43,028 nucleotides of DNA from Mycolicibacterium canariasense (GTDB lineage Bacteria > Actinomycetota > Actinomycetes > Mycobacteriales > Mycobacteriaceae). How positions within the stretch are numbered: position 1 is the first letter of the stretch; every line of letters begins with the position of its first letter. Positions 1-8,737 of this stretch are shown piece by piece. Location of the stretch: assembly GCF_002101555.1 (NCBI RefSeq), contig NZ_LQOL01000009.1:1-43028 (forward strand). Direction: 5' to 3'. A program made the position numbers and the translations under genes. Under the pieces are notes generated by a model, which saw nothing but the letters and a program-made list of their open reading frames with translations, was not told the DNA's origin and searched no databases.

Positions 1-37
1 GTTGTTGATTCTTCCTTGCCCGCAGACCGGGCAACAG

Positions 38-59
38 AGTCGCACAACGACTGGACCAC
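38..59 (+). repeat. left copy of end-associated inverted repeat
   Basis: This 22-nt segment matches the reverse complement of 42969-42990 at 20 of 22 positions. It contains AGTCG-CACAA-CGACT, a 5-bp-arm palindrome with a 5-nt spacer, the general shape of a tyrosine recombinase core site. It lies just outside the point where the third recombinase gene is cut off, which makes it a candidate element end or recombination scar. The surrounding plus frame reads SHNDWTT, similar to SHSDWTT in the partial gene at the right edge, so common descent of a coding fragment is an alternative explanation. Confidence 0.5.
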
Positions 60-69
60 TACGAAGGGC

Positions 70-1566
70 TCACCTCAGCAGGCCCAGCCTGGCGCCGGCT
101 GGCCCGTTGACCCAGGAGCAGAGTCGTCTAACGAGGTCCTGGTAACTGAACCGGCCGAACAGGTGATCGAGGTCGCTGCGAACCCCGTGCACGTCGAAAC
201 CGATGAGCTTCTCGGCGACCGCCGCTGCGCGGTGCGCCTCGGGGATGACCACCCACTCTTCGGGTTCGCCGCCCAGAGCACGCCCCTTGATCACTTTCCC
301 CTTTAGTCGATAACGCTTGAGCCCCGGCGCGATTTCCTCTTCGGTCAGGCAGCCCCGCTGTAGTTCCATCAGCTCACCACTCCGCATGCCGGTCAGGATT
401 GCCACCACCAATAGGCACGCGGTGCGCAGCAGGCTGGGCAGGTCATCGGCGACCGCGTAGTGCAGGGGTTCTGTCCAGGGCACTTCGGTGTCGTCATCAG
501 CTCGGAGAACTAGAGCAGCGTTGCGGCACAGCGGTTTTTCGGTCCCCACGACAGCGAGCACGTTCTCGATCGTGTTACGCAGCGCTGGCTGTTCGTCAAG
601 CCAACGACCGTAGAACTGGCGAGAGCCGACCGCATGAGCCAGTGGCGTGAAGTTGATGGCATCGAGAGGTCCGCCATAGGCGCTGCTCTTGACGGCGCTG
701 AACGAGCCGAGCCGCTCGTAGAAGGGATCGCCCTCGCGCAACTGCCGGTCGAGCACCGCAAGCAGCTTGTCAGTCGGGCACGCGCGCATCCCGCGCAGGT
801 TTGCCTTCCGTTCAGTTCGCTCCACTAGCTCGTCACGAAGCGCCAGGATGTGCGGGCCGAGGGTGTCCACGATGTATAAGGCCGCCGAGAGCAGCGGCCG
901 CAGCGTCTCCATCGGCAGCGGAGGCGTCTTGTTCTCCCCGGTGTTGGTCTTCACCCCGGCAGCCTCGGCGGCGGACTTGCCTGGCCACGGTCGAAATCCA
1001 GTACGGCATCGATCGGCGGTGAATAATTCGCTGTACTCGGCGATGTCGATCATGACCATCGCAGCCTGATAGTGAACGATTAGCGCTTGACGAATCGGCT
1101 CGTCCTTCTCGCTCCGTATCTCGCGGCGCCAATTCAAGTACCCGTCGCAAAGGCCCTGATCGAGCTGGGTCAGTTCGTCGACTCCTTGCTCGGTCAGCCA
1201 GCGGAAGAATCGTGCCAGCTCCGCCAGCCGCATAGCGCAGGTTTGCAGACCGAATGCAACGCGGTAGGCGTGCGGCAGTACGCGTACGTGCTCATGATGG
1301 GGGACCAGCAGGGCGAACACGTACTCCTTCGCGACCTGGCGCCAGCGCGGATTGGTTAGCGGCCGAAAGTCCAACTGCTGCTGACATTTAGCGAGTGCGA
1401 CGGCTGTGCCGACCACCTCGTCCAAATTCCACACGTCGTCATCAAACAGCGGCCGTCGGGCCCCCTCGGTCAGTGGAAGCGAGGCGGCTCTGCAGACATC
1501 GATTCCTGCGAAGGCCGATCGCGGCAACGCGGTGCTGTCGGCGGCGGTCGAGCTTTGTCGGTTCAC
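70..1566 (-). pseudogene. third tyrosine recombinase of a trio, C-terminally truncated
   Basis: 498 aa from a GTG start that overlaps the stop of the upstream recombinase by 4 nt (GTGA), so the two genes are translationally coupled. The N-terminal part is an alpha-helical core-binding region. The conserved catalytic box I is visible as TGMRSGEL near residue 391. The frame stops right after NGPAGARLGLLR. Relatives of this large integrase family go on for another 100 or more residues carrying HxxR and the nucleophilic Tyr, which are absent here. Loss of these residues should abolish catalysis. The end coincides with the 38-59 repeat, suggesting truncation by recombination. An alternative is that the protein works as a non-catalytic partner. 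Confidence 0.75.
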
Positions 1567-3302
1567 TGAGTGCCTTCCTCTGGCCGCAGCGGGATGTCTT
1601 GGTCGGTTTCGCTGACGTGGGTGGCGGACCGAGTGAGCACGTCAGGGGGAAACAGTGCCAACACTTCGTCGAGGCGAGCTGAATATGGACCGAAAACGGC
1701 CATGTACTGCGGTGCAGCCATGAGCAGCCATTGCCGGGCGAAGTACGCCTTGAGTCGCAGGAGGTTCGTCGCATGGCGAGGGGTGAATAATGCCAGCGGG
1801 CACAACAGACATACCCATGGCCGCGCCGGGCACGGTTTGCCCACGGGGCCGTGGACGCCGGCTAATTGGTCAGCGCAACTGGCGACGAACACGTCGCGTT
1901 CGCCGCCGACCAGCTCGGCCAACGCGGGCCCGTCCAGGTTCAGCGTGTCCACCAGCTGCGGGAAGCGTTCGGCGATCTCAGCGGCATCTGCCTCGCCAAG
2001 CAGCACTTGCGGAACGCAGGCCTGACGCACCAGGTCGCCCTGAGCCTCCTCGATCACACCCTCGATGGCGCGTTGCTGGCCGGGCGTGGTGACACTGAGG
2101 TAGTGATCACCCTCAACCGCCGGTGTGTGGTTGGGGTCGATGGTGGCCCTCGCGCTGCCGAACCAGGTGCGGCGGTCCCGCGTGGACTCGAACGTGGTGC
2201 GGATACGGTGGCGATGCACCTTTAACGGGCTGCCGTTGTCGTCGACCAGGCCACGGTTCTTCACCCACTTGCGCAGGGATGCGTAATCAGTTGCACCGGT
2301 GAGGAACTGGTGACCGAATTGTCCTTGCTGGTACCGAATCCAAAGGGCCCCGCGCTTGTCGGCGGGTGCGAACTGCCGCAGCGACGCCGAGTGGCGCAAC
2401 CACTGCTCGAGCAGTTTCACCGCGTCCTTGTTCAATACCAGACTTTCGGCGGCGGTCCGACCCTTGAAGTACGACAGCAGGACCTCGCTGTCCCCGGTCC
2501 AGTCCAAGTCCTTTACGCCCAGGTTAGCGATGCCATCTGGCACGATTCCGGTGTAGCTGCCGAACAGCAGCATGTAAGCGATGACTGTCGAAGTCTGAGG
2601 AAAGAGAGCTCTGCGAGCGGGTACCACTCCGCCGCTTCGGCTCGCGATCGTGGCCGCGCACACACCATAGAGACGGCTCACCGATGCGTTGGTGATGGTC
2701 GGCCCCAGGTCGGCGAGTAACCAGCAGACGTCTTGATAGGTCCAGTTATCAAGCGAGGGCCGCTGGCCCCGTTGCGCTGCGGTCGCAGCGCGGCGATTCT
2801 CGGCGTAGGAGTCGTTGATGACCTCCAGGCATGCATGCTGTAGACGGCCCCACTCTGCCTCGGAGTAGGGGGCGAGTGGCTTTTCGTTGCGGCGGCGTTT
2901 CGGGTGAAAGGTTTTGCCGGTCACGAACTCCATGACACCGGGCGATAGGGGCTCGATCTCGTTGCCGAATGCGGTCAACAGCTGCCGGCAATTGCGTTCG
3001 ACGGCAGTCTTGCGGCTCATCAGGAACTCGGCCACTTGGCTTCGGGTCAGGTCTTTCACCCCACCGGTGAATCCCCGATCATCGAACCACGACACCATGC
3101 CGGCAATGGAGCGCATGTGATGCCGGACAGTGCCAGCCGCATCAACCCCGCCCCGTGGGTGAATCAGTTCGATCAGCGCTGTCACCAGGTTCGTCGCCAA
3201 GGTCTCGTTGCGGAAGCCGGCTGGCACCGCGATCCGGGAACGCTGGCCATTGGTGAACAGGCAGTCCAGTCCCAACGGGTCCGTCGTCATCTCAGCTGGC
3301 AT
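1563..3302 (-). CDS. second tyrosine recombinase-like protein of the trio
   Basis: 579 aa. The ATG overlaps the stop of the upstream recombinase by one base (TAATG), and the 3' end overlaps the next gene by 4 nt, so the three genes form one coupled unit. The N-terminal 120 residues look like a SAM-like core-binding domain. A central region is followed by a cysteine-bearing C-terminal segment (PCPARPWVCLLCPLALF, near residue 490) of the kind seen in middle members of actinobacterial integrase trios. The classical HxxR...Y set is hard to see: HRHRIRTTF near residue 365 is the best HxxR candidate. In recombinase-in-trio and Tn554-like systems the three proteins are thought to act together. This is the only intact member here, so independent activity is doubtful. 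Confidence 0.75.
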   Translation of the reverse strand: MPAEMTTDPLGLDCLFTNGQRSRIAVPAGFRNETLATNLVTALIELIHPRGGVDAAGTVRHHMRSIAGMVSWFDDRGFTGGVKDLTRSQVAEFLMSRKTAVERNCRQLLTAFGNEIEPLSPGVMEFVTGKTFHPKRRRNEKPLAPYSEAEWGRLQHACLEVINDSYAENRRAATAAQRGQRPSLDNWTYQDVCWLLADLGPTITNASVSRLYGVCAATIASRSGGVVPARRALFPQTSTVIAYMLLFGSYTGIVPDGIANLGVKDLDWTGDSEVLLSYFKGRTAAESLVLNKDAVKLLEQWLRHSASLRQFAPADKRGALWIRYQQGQFGHQFLTGATDYASLRKWVKNRGLVDDNGSPLKVHRHRIRTTFESTRDRRTWFGSARATIDPNHTPAVEGDHYLSVTTPGQQRAIEGVIEEAQGDLVRQACVPQVLLGEADAAEIAERFPQLVDTLNLDGPALAELVGGERDVFVASCADQLAGVHGPVGKPCPARPWVCLLCPLALFTPRHATNLLRLKAYFARQWLLMAAPQYMAVFGPYSARLDEVLALFPPDVLTRSATHVSETDQDIPLRPEEGTQ

Positions 3303-4708
3303 TAGTCGGCCTCTTCGGCGAACTCGGAGGCGGCCTCGTCGGCAGCCGAATCGGCTATCAGTCCGTGATGGGATCCCGCCGCGGCGTAGGACTCTCGGAA
3401 GATTCGAGTGGTGTCCAGACGCCGCAAGTATTTCTCCGTGGTCAGTACCGACGAGTGGCCCAATAGGTCACGCAGCACCATCATCGGGTCTGCTTTCGAC
3501 AGGTAGAACGCCAGCGCGTTGTCGGCGTTGGTGTCCTTCACCGCCTGGGCAAGCTGGGCGTAGTAGCCGCCTACCAAACGCTCCATCGTTTTCATGGCGA
3601 AGGTGTGGCGCAGCCGGTGTGGAGACACATGCGGGAATCGCGGCTCCCACTGTTGTCGGATGCGATCCGCAGTGCGGGCGAACACTGTCGACCACGCTGT
3701 GAACGGTCGTCCGTCACTACACACCGACAACAGACACGAACCACCGCCCGGCGCGACCAGCCGGCGCCGCTCAACGGGACGAAGCGAAGCCCACGCGACC
3801 CTGGTGCCGTTAACGCGGCCGCCCCGGTGATCCGGCTCGGTCACCATCAACGGCTCGCTTATGCACCGGTTTCCACAACGAGCCCTCCACGTTGACCGCC
3901 CGGTCCAGCTCGATGTAGCGATGCACTTCCACCAACGCGTCATACTCGATCCAGGTCGTGCGGAACTTGGTGCCCTTGGTCACCCCCGCGGGAACAGGGA
4001 ACGGAATCGGAAACCGTTGTGGCCGTTGCGGTAGAGCGGGAATTTCCCACACCAGCAATGATGAGAACTCGGCGGCCCGCAACCCCGTCGACAACGCAAG
4101 TCGGCCAACAGCACCATTGCGGGCCAAATGGTGGCCACGAAATTTTGACGGACCGCCGTCACGGTCAAGTCCTGCCAATCCGCGGATGAGCAAGTCAGCG
4201 AAATCCACAGCCAAGTACTTGATCGACACGTGCGGTTTGGGGACGCGCCGAGTGGCAGAATTTTTCTGGCGCAACAACAATTTGTCCGCATACGAATTGA
4301 GTGCCACGCCGTAGGAGAACGGTTCGCTAGCCGCGTAGCCCTCCGCCGTCGCCCACCGATAGAACGACGCCAACACGCTCACGTGCTGATTCCACGTCGT
4401 CGCCTCGAAGCGGGCTTTAACAGGACCCACCGCTCGATACGCAGCGTAGCCACTCAGCCCAGTGCGCAACCGCTCCCGGTTATCGAAGACACCGATTCCG
4501 TGCTCGGTCAAGAAGCGCGCCCAGTCTCGCAGAATCCGTCCGTACCGAAGCCACGTGGCCGGTGAGGTCGCCCCGCTCGAAGGTAGCTCTCTCAACCACC
4601 TGTTCATCGCAACAGACGCACGGGGACGGCCCGGCGCATCCCCGTCGGCGCCACCGGGCGCCGTTCGACATCCCATGTTTCCCAGCCGTCCCCGGTGAAC
4701 GCCACCAT
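3302..4708 (-). pseudogene. first tyrosine recombinase of the trio, two frameshifts
   Basis: The coding signal starts at the ATG at 4708 (WETWDVERRPVAPTG in that frame). It breaks near 4605 and continues in a second frame with the core-binding region WLRELPSSGATSP. It breaks again near 3858, where a +1 shift joins LWKPVHK to EPLMVTEPD. The last frame carries HRLRHTFA, LGHSSVLTTEKYLRR and the C-terminus. Joined, it is a complete integrase of the common actinobacterial family with box I Arg in TGLRAAEF and the HxxR motif. Two independent shifts make real decay likelier than sequencing error. A programmed +1 shift at the second site is possible in principle, but it would not rescue the first. 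Confidence 0.8.
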
Positions 4709-4798
4709 CTCCACACCGACACCTAAGTCCTATTAATCCGACAACGAGTCCCGACACGCGCAAGGCGTAAAGGAGACCGTCAAAACAAGACACGGAAC

Positions 4799-5053
4799 TT
4801 ATGCGGAGAGAACCCAATACAGTCCGGCACGGTCCAGTGCCGCCACCTCGGTGCGCATCTCGTCCAGCGACGCGCCCAGATCGCGAGCACGATTGTTGCG
4901 GCGCCGCAACTCGGCTGGGTCGCGCACACTTCTCAGGTCGGGATCATCGGTCAAAGCAACGGAGAAGCGCTCGATCAGCTCGACAAACCCGCGGCGCAAC
5001 CCGGCACGAATATCGGGCACCGCGGGCGCTGCCCATGGCGATCCGCGTTTCAT
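4799..5053 (-). CDS. small hypothetical protein next to integrases
   Basis: 84 aa. The start at 5053 was chosen because a strong AGGAGG lies 7 nt upstream; a longer frame to 5101 lacks such a site. The protein is charged and helical, with an Arg/Asp-rich middle (DPAELRRRNNRARDLG) and a C-terminal segment reading AALDRAGLYWVLSA. It may be a small DNA-binding or accessory protein, but I do not recognise a family. It is transcribed in the same direction as the recombinase trio and ends about 90 nt upstream of the trio's first start. Confidence 0.55.
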   Translation of the reverse strand: MKRGSPWAAPAVPDIRAGLRRGFVELIERFSVALTDDPDLRSVRDPAELRRRNNRARDLGASLDEMRTEVAALDRAGLYWVLSA

Positions 5054-5150
5054 CGAGTGACCTCCTGGTAGGACCGGTACCGAATCGGGGTGAGCCATCA
5101 CCTGAGCCCCGCTCCGGCGGCCACTGTATGGATCCTGTCGCCTCTCGTTT

Positions 5151-5554
5151 CTACTCGATCTGAGCGCAGAACACGTCGTAGGCCTCCTGAATGACCGGGG
5201 CCACCGCGTCGTAGGTCGCCCACGTGTCCGGCGCGGCGTAGGTCACCGGGTGGCGGGCAATCTCCGGGATGTACTCGTACATGCCAAGGTATGCGCGGTA
5301 GGCGGCCTTGCTGAATGCCCAGCCCCGCGGGGTGAGCATGAACCGTGGATCTCGCCGCAACAGTGCTGGAATACAAACGCACCCGGGTTGGCCGAACGAT
5401 CCCGAAGCGATGCGACGTCGACCCGGTCTTCGTTGACCAGATCGTGGTGGGACAACCAGGCGAAGAACATCCCGATGTGGGTCGCTGCGCACGTTTCGTC
5501 CAGGTCGTGTTCGCGGCAGGTGTCGAAATGCCATCCGGCATCATCTATCGGCAT
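5151..5554 (-). pseudogene. DUF7832-like hypothetical protein, frameshifted
   Basis: The frame starting with ATG at 5554 reads THIGMFFAWLSHHDLV and FVFQHCCGEI. It then loses phase near 5350, and an adjacent frame continues with DPRFMLTPRGWAFS, YLGMYEYIPEI and WATYDAVAPVIQEAYD to the stop at 5151. Joined, this makes one protein of about 130 aa with the THIGMFFAW...AF..AY..Y...Y arrangement I associate with DUF7832-type proteins, whose function is unknown. One indel separates the halves. The neighbouring integrases are also frameshifted, so this stretch appears to be decaying. Confidence 0.65.
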
Positions 5555-5656
5555 GGTGTGACTCCCTTTCTTGTCCGAATCCGTTGTTGTGGCGGGTTTC
5601 CGTGGGTGCGCGCCTCCCCGGAGGTCCGTCTTCGGCGAACCGCGCAGCCGGCGCGC

Positions 5657-6607
5657 CTACTTCACGCAGGGTCCGTACTCGTCGCGGATCCGCTGCTGGA
5701 ATTGGCGGGCGGCGGGCACCAGGTCGGGATCGGAGCCGGTGTTCGCGTCGGGGTCAGCGCAGTTGCCGATGTCGACGCCGCCCGACCAGCGCAGATCGCC
5801 GTGGCGGGCCGGATCATCTGCCCAGGACCAGCCCAGCTCCAGCGGGTGCTGCGAGCCGGCGCCGAGCGCGGCGATGACCCGCACAATGTCGGCGTGTGCG
5901 GTCTCGGGGCTGGGGATGGCGACGTTGAGGCGTTCGACCTCGCCATCACGGATGATCAGCAGCCGCGGGGTCGCGGGTGCGGCGGCCGCCAGCTGCATGT
6001 CGATGTGGTGTTTCTGCTCCGGGCCCAGCTGTGTGCGGATCCACCAAGAGGCCTGGGTGCCGGGCCCTGCCGGGGGATTGACCTCGACCTGGTCGAACGG
6101 GCGGTTGGCGAACACCTGCAGGACGGTGTCAACCACAGTTGCCGTTTCCTCGGCGCCGTTGATCGTGATCCTGGTGGCGCCGGCGGAGGTGCGGAGCATA
6201 TCGATCGTCTGCGCGGCGACACGCCCATCCAAGTCCCGCAGCCGGGTCGCCACGTCTGCGGAATCGTCGGGTAGCGATGCGCTGGCGCCCAGAGTGACGA
6301 AATCGGCGATATCGATCTCGATGCGCTGATCGAACTCCTCGAACCTGTCGCCACGTGCGGTGTTGATCTCGGCTGCGACGGCGCCGATCTGCTCATCGGT
6401 GGCCTGCGCCATGTCGATGCGCAGCTCAAAGCGTGTGCCCTCCAGAATCCCGTTGTCATAGACGAGATCGACATCGCTGACCCCCGGCATCGCCGAGATC
6501 CGTTGCTCGATGTCGAGGGCTTCACTCCCGCGGTCCGGTACACCGGTGCAACCCGCCACCGCAGCGGCGGCAACGAGCAGGATGCCGGCTTTCACGCGCA
6601 ATCGCAT
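5657..6607 (-). CDS. putative lipoprotein
   Basis: 316 aa from the ATG at 6607. The frame extends further upstream, but this start puts a signal peptide first: MRLRVKAG, a hydrophobic run, then lipobox AVAGC with the lipidated Cys near residue 19. The mature protein is a soluble alpha/beta domain with many Asp/Glu, no further membrane segment, and C-terminal Cys residues (GNCADPD, EYGPCVK) that could form a disulfide. It would be anchored on the outer face of the cytoplasmic membrane. It is divergently transcribed from the lipoprotein gene at 6719. I do not recognise the fold or ligand. Confidence 0.75.
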   Translation of the reverse strand: MRLRVKAGILLVAAAAVAGCTGVPDRGSEALDIEQRISAMPGVSDVDLVYDNGILEGTRFELRIDMAQATDEQIGAVAAEINTARGDRFEEFDQRIEIDIADFVTLGASASLPDDSADVATRLRDLDGRVAAQTIDMLRTSAGATRITINGAEETATVVDTVLQVFANRPFDQVEVNPPAGPGTQASWWIRTQLGPEQKHHIDMQLAAAAPATPRLLIIRDGEVERLNVAIPSPETAHADIVRVIAALGAGSQHPLELGWSWADDPARHGDLRWSGGVDIGNCADPDANTGSDPDLVPAARQFQQRIRDEYGPCVK

Positions 6608-6718
6608 ATCCCCGAGCCTAAGTGGGGCCAGCACCCCCACCGCACACCAGAATCCCGCTTCCGGGTCGCCCAGAAACTGGTGCGCGGTACTGCATGGACA
6701 GCGGCGAGAATAGAGGAC

Positions 6719-7294
6719 ATGACACCCGAGCCCCGGCGGCTGGCGACGCTGCGACGTCAACGCAGCCGCGCGACCGCCGCAGCCATCATGGCCTCCGCGG
6801 TGATCGCCGGGTGCACGACGGCGGATCCGGCCGCGCAGCACGACACCGGGCCCGCCACGGTCAGCACACCAGTGCCGGTGGGCGAGTGCGCCGCGTTGCA
6901 CGGCGACGGTCACGACGACGCGTTGAGTGCCGCTGTGGCGCGCTGCGGCGACGGCATGACCTACACTGTGGCCGCGCACACCGACGTAGCAGGTAACTGC
7001 CCGTCACCCGCCGACGCGACCGTGTTCGTCGAACCGTTCGCCGACCGACTCACCGCGCGGCTGTGCATGGTCCCCAACTTGATGACAGGCCAGTGCTATG
7101 CGTTCGGAATCCCCACCGGCATATACGCACAGACGCCCTGCGCGAGCGCAGGTGCCGCGACCATCCGCATCGAGGAACGGTTCGAAGTCAGCGACGCGCA
7201 CGCTTGCACAGACGCGCCCCCTTCACGCACGATGGTCTACCGGTCGGTGCCGCGCACCTACTGCCTGTCCTACCCGGGAATCGGAGAAAGATGA
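6719..7294 (+). CDS. putative lipoprotein
   Basis: 191 aa. The ATG at 6719 is preceded by GAGGAC. A basic N-terminus (RRLATLRRQRSR) is followed by a hydrophobic run ending in lipobox SAVIAGC, so export and lipidation are predicted. The mature part has about ten Cys residues, more than usual for an exported mycobacterial protein, and likely forms several disulfides. Its stop overlaps the next start (ATGA), so it is co-translated with the sensor-domain lipoprotein downstream. No family is recognised. Confidence 0.75.
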   Translation: MTPEPRRLATLRRQRSRATAAAIMASAVIAGCTTADPAAQHDTGPATVSTPVPVGECAALHGDGHDDALSAAVARCGDGMTYTVAAHTDVAGNCPSPADATVFVEPFADRLTARLCMVPNLMTGQCYAFGIPTGIYAQTPCASAGAATIRIEERFEVSDAHACTDAPPSRTMVYRSVPRTYCLSYPGIGER

Positions 7295-8025
7295 GCCGGG
7301 AAACACGCTGCGCTGCAGCAGCATTCGCGCTGGCCGCTGGGATCCTCAGCGGATGCACCGTAGCGGTGAGCGGATCGGCGGCGATCGAGGGCACACCGGA
7401 TGTGCGGATCGGACGCAACGTCGCCGACGTGCTGCCCACCCACCACGAACTGTCCGCCGCACTCGATATCGCTTTCGAGGCCGAGGACTTTCCTCCGAGA
7501 GTCGGCGGTGCACGAGTGCTGGGCGTCGGGGCCGACTACAGCGGCGACATTGCCTGTGCCGGGGTAGCCGAAGAGGCCACATTCAGTGTCTACAAGGCGC
7601 TGCCGATCTGGGCGGCGGCGGAGGACAGCTGGGACAGCGAAGGTTTCATGCCGCCCCACGTTTTCGTCGATGTCGCGGCGATCGCGCTGCGCTCGGAGGC
7701 CGCAGCACGTGATGCGGTGACCGCGTTCGGCGACCAATGGCGGCAGTGCCAGGATGCGGACGTGCGTGTCGCCGACGCCGCGGGATCCGGTCACGATCTG
7801 GCCTACCGGGTGAGCGCCGTGCACACCGAACCGGCACAGCTGAGCGCCGAGGTGGTGTTCAGTACGTTCGCCGGTGAGGCCACCATCAAGCGCGCAGTAG
7901 TGGTGGCCGCCAACTGCATCGTCGATATCAGCGTGACCTACTACCGCGATGACGGGCCCGCCGTGCCAGACGATCTTGCCGAGAAGGTCGCCCAGGTGTC
8001 GCTGGAGCGCATCGACGCGGCCTAG
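7291..8025 (+). CDS. sensor-domain lipoprotein (PknH C-terminal-like)
   Basis: 244 aa, coupled to the upstream lipoprotein by an ATGA overlap. The signal peptide ends in lipobox ILSGC. The body, with VFVDVAAIALRS, AFGDQWRQCQD and a C-terminal NCIVDISVTYY, resembles the mycobacterial extracytoplasmic sensor-domain family related to the PknH C-terminus (LppH-type). Two Cys near QCQD and NCIVD match the disulfide pattern of that family. The role would be ligand sensing at the cell envelope; the ligand is unknown. The TetR regulator follows 70-80 nt downstream. Confidence 0.7.
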   Translation: MSRETRCAAAAFALAAGILSGCTVAVSGSAAIEGTPDVRIGRNVADVLPTHHELSAALDIAFEAEDFPPRVGGARVLGVGADYSGDIACAGVAEEATFSVYKALPIWAAAEDSWDSEGFMPPHVFVDVAAIALRSEAAARDAVTAFGDQWRQCQDADVRVADAAGSGHDLAYRVSAVHTEPAQLSAEVVFSTFAGEATIKRAVVVAANCIVDISVTYYRDDGPAVPDDLAEKVAQVSLERIDAA

Positions 8026-8098
8026 ATCGGCGGCGCGGGATCTGCTTCAATCCGTGACGGGGACGGGTCAGAACGGGGATGAAGTGCGCGGCGTCGCA

Positions 8099-8710
8099 AT
8101 GGTCGAACCGGATAAGCGGGATCTGATCGTCAGATCCGCGCTGACACTGGCCGCTGCCGGGGGCGCCTCGCGCATGACACTGAGAGCAGTTGCTGCCGGG
8201 TGCGGCGTCAGTCTGGGCTTGGTGCAGCATTACTTCGGCACCAAGGCGGCGCTGATCGCTGCGGTCGACGAGCACGTTCTCGGTATCGTCTCCCACACCC
8301 TCACCGCGCGCCCCGCCCACGGGGGTTCACAACCCACGCCGGCAGAGCTGCACCGCCGGTTCGCGCAACTGTTGGTCGGCAACCCCGAGGCCACGGCCTA
8401 CATGGCGCGCGCCTTGTGCGACGGCGACCCGATCGGGGCGGCCCTCTTCGACCGGATCCTGCAGGTCAGCGCCGCCCAGGCGCCGGCGGCCAGCGCATCA
8501 GCTACGGGCCCGGACCCGCTGTGGGCGGCGCTCAACCCGTTGATCCTGGGCCTGGGGACGATCATGTTCCGCCACCACATCGAGCGTCATCTGCCACAAC
8601 CGCTGGACGCCCCGGCGCAGCTGGCGCGCTGGCACGCCGCGGCCACGTCACTGATCCGCGAGGGCTATTTCCGCCACGCCGACGACCGGCAGCCGCCGCA
8701 AAATAGGTGA
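8099..8710 (+). CDS. TetR-family transcriptional regulator
   Basis: 203 aa. The N-terminal 50 residues form a TetR helix-turn-helix: a first helix from DLIVRSALTLAAAGG, then MTLRAVAAGCGVSLGLVQHYFGTKAALI, with the typical HYF-K recognition-helix ending. The rest is a helical ligand-binding and dimerisation domain without recognisable specificity. The ATG at 8099 fits the usual spacing from start to HTH; GTG at 8084 is an alternative. It could regulate the lipoprotein pair upstream or the 612-aa gene downstream. No clear operator palindrome was seen. Confidence 0.8.
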   Translation: MVEPDKRDLIVRSALTLAAAGGASRMTLRAVAAGCGVSLGLVQHYFGTKAALIAAVDEHVLGIVSHTLTARPAHGGSQPTPAELHRRFAQLLVGNPEATAYMARALCDGDPIGAALFDRILQVSAAQAPAASASATGPDPLWAALNPLILGLGTIMFRHHIERHLPQPLDAPAQLARWHAAATSLIREGYFRHADDRQPPQNR

Positions 8711-8737
8711 TCGCACCCGGGCCGATAGCCTAGAGAA

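Noticed and set aside
5657..6979. 440-aa open frame covering the divergent lipoprotein start
   Set aside because: The lipobox-bearing signal peptide starts at 6607; the upstream extension is antisense to the gene at 6719.
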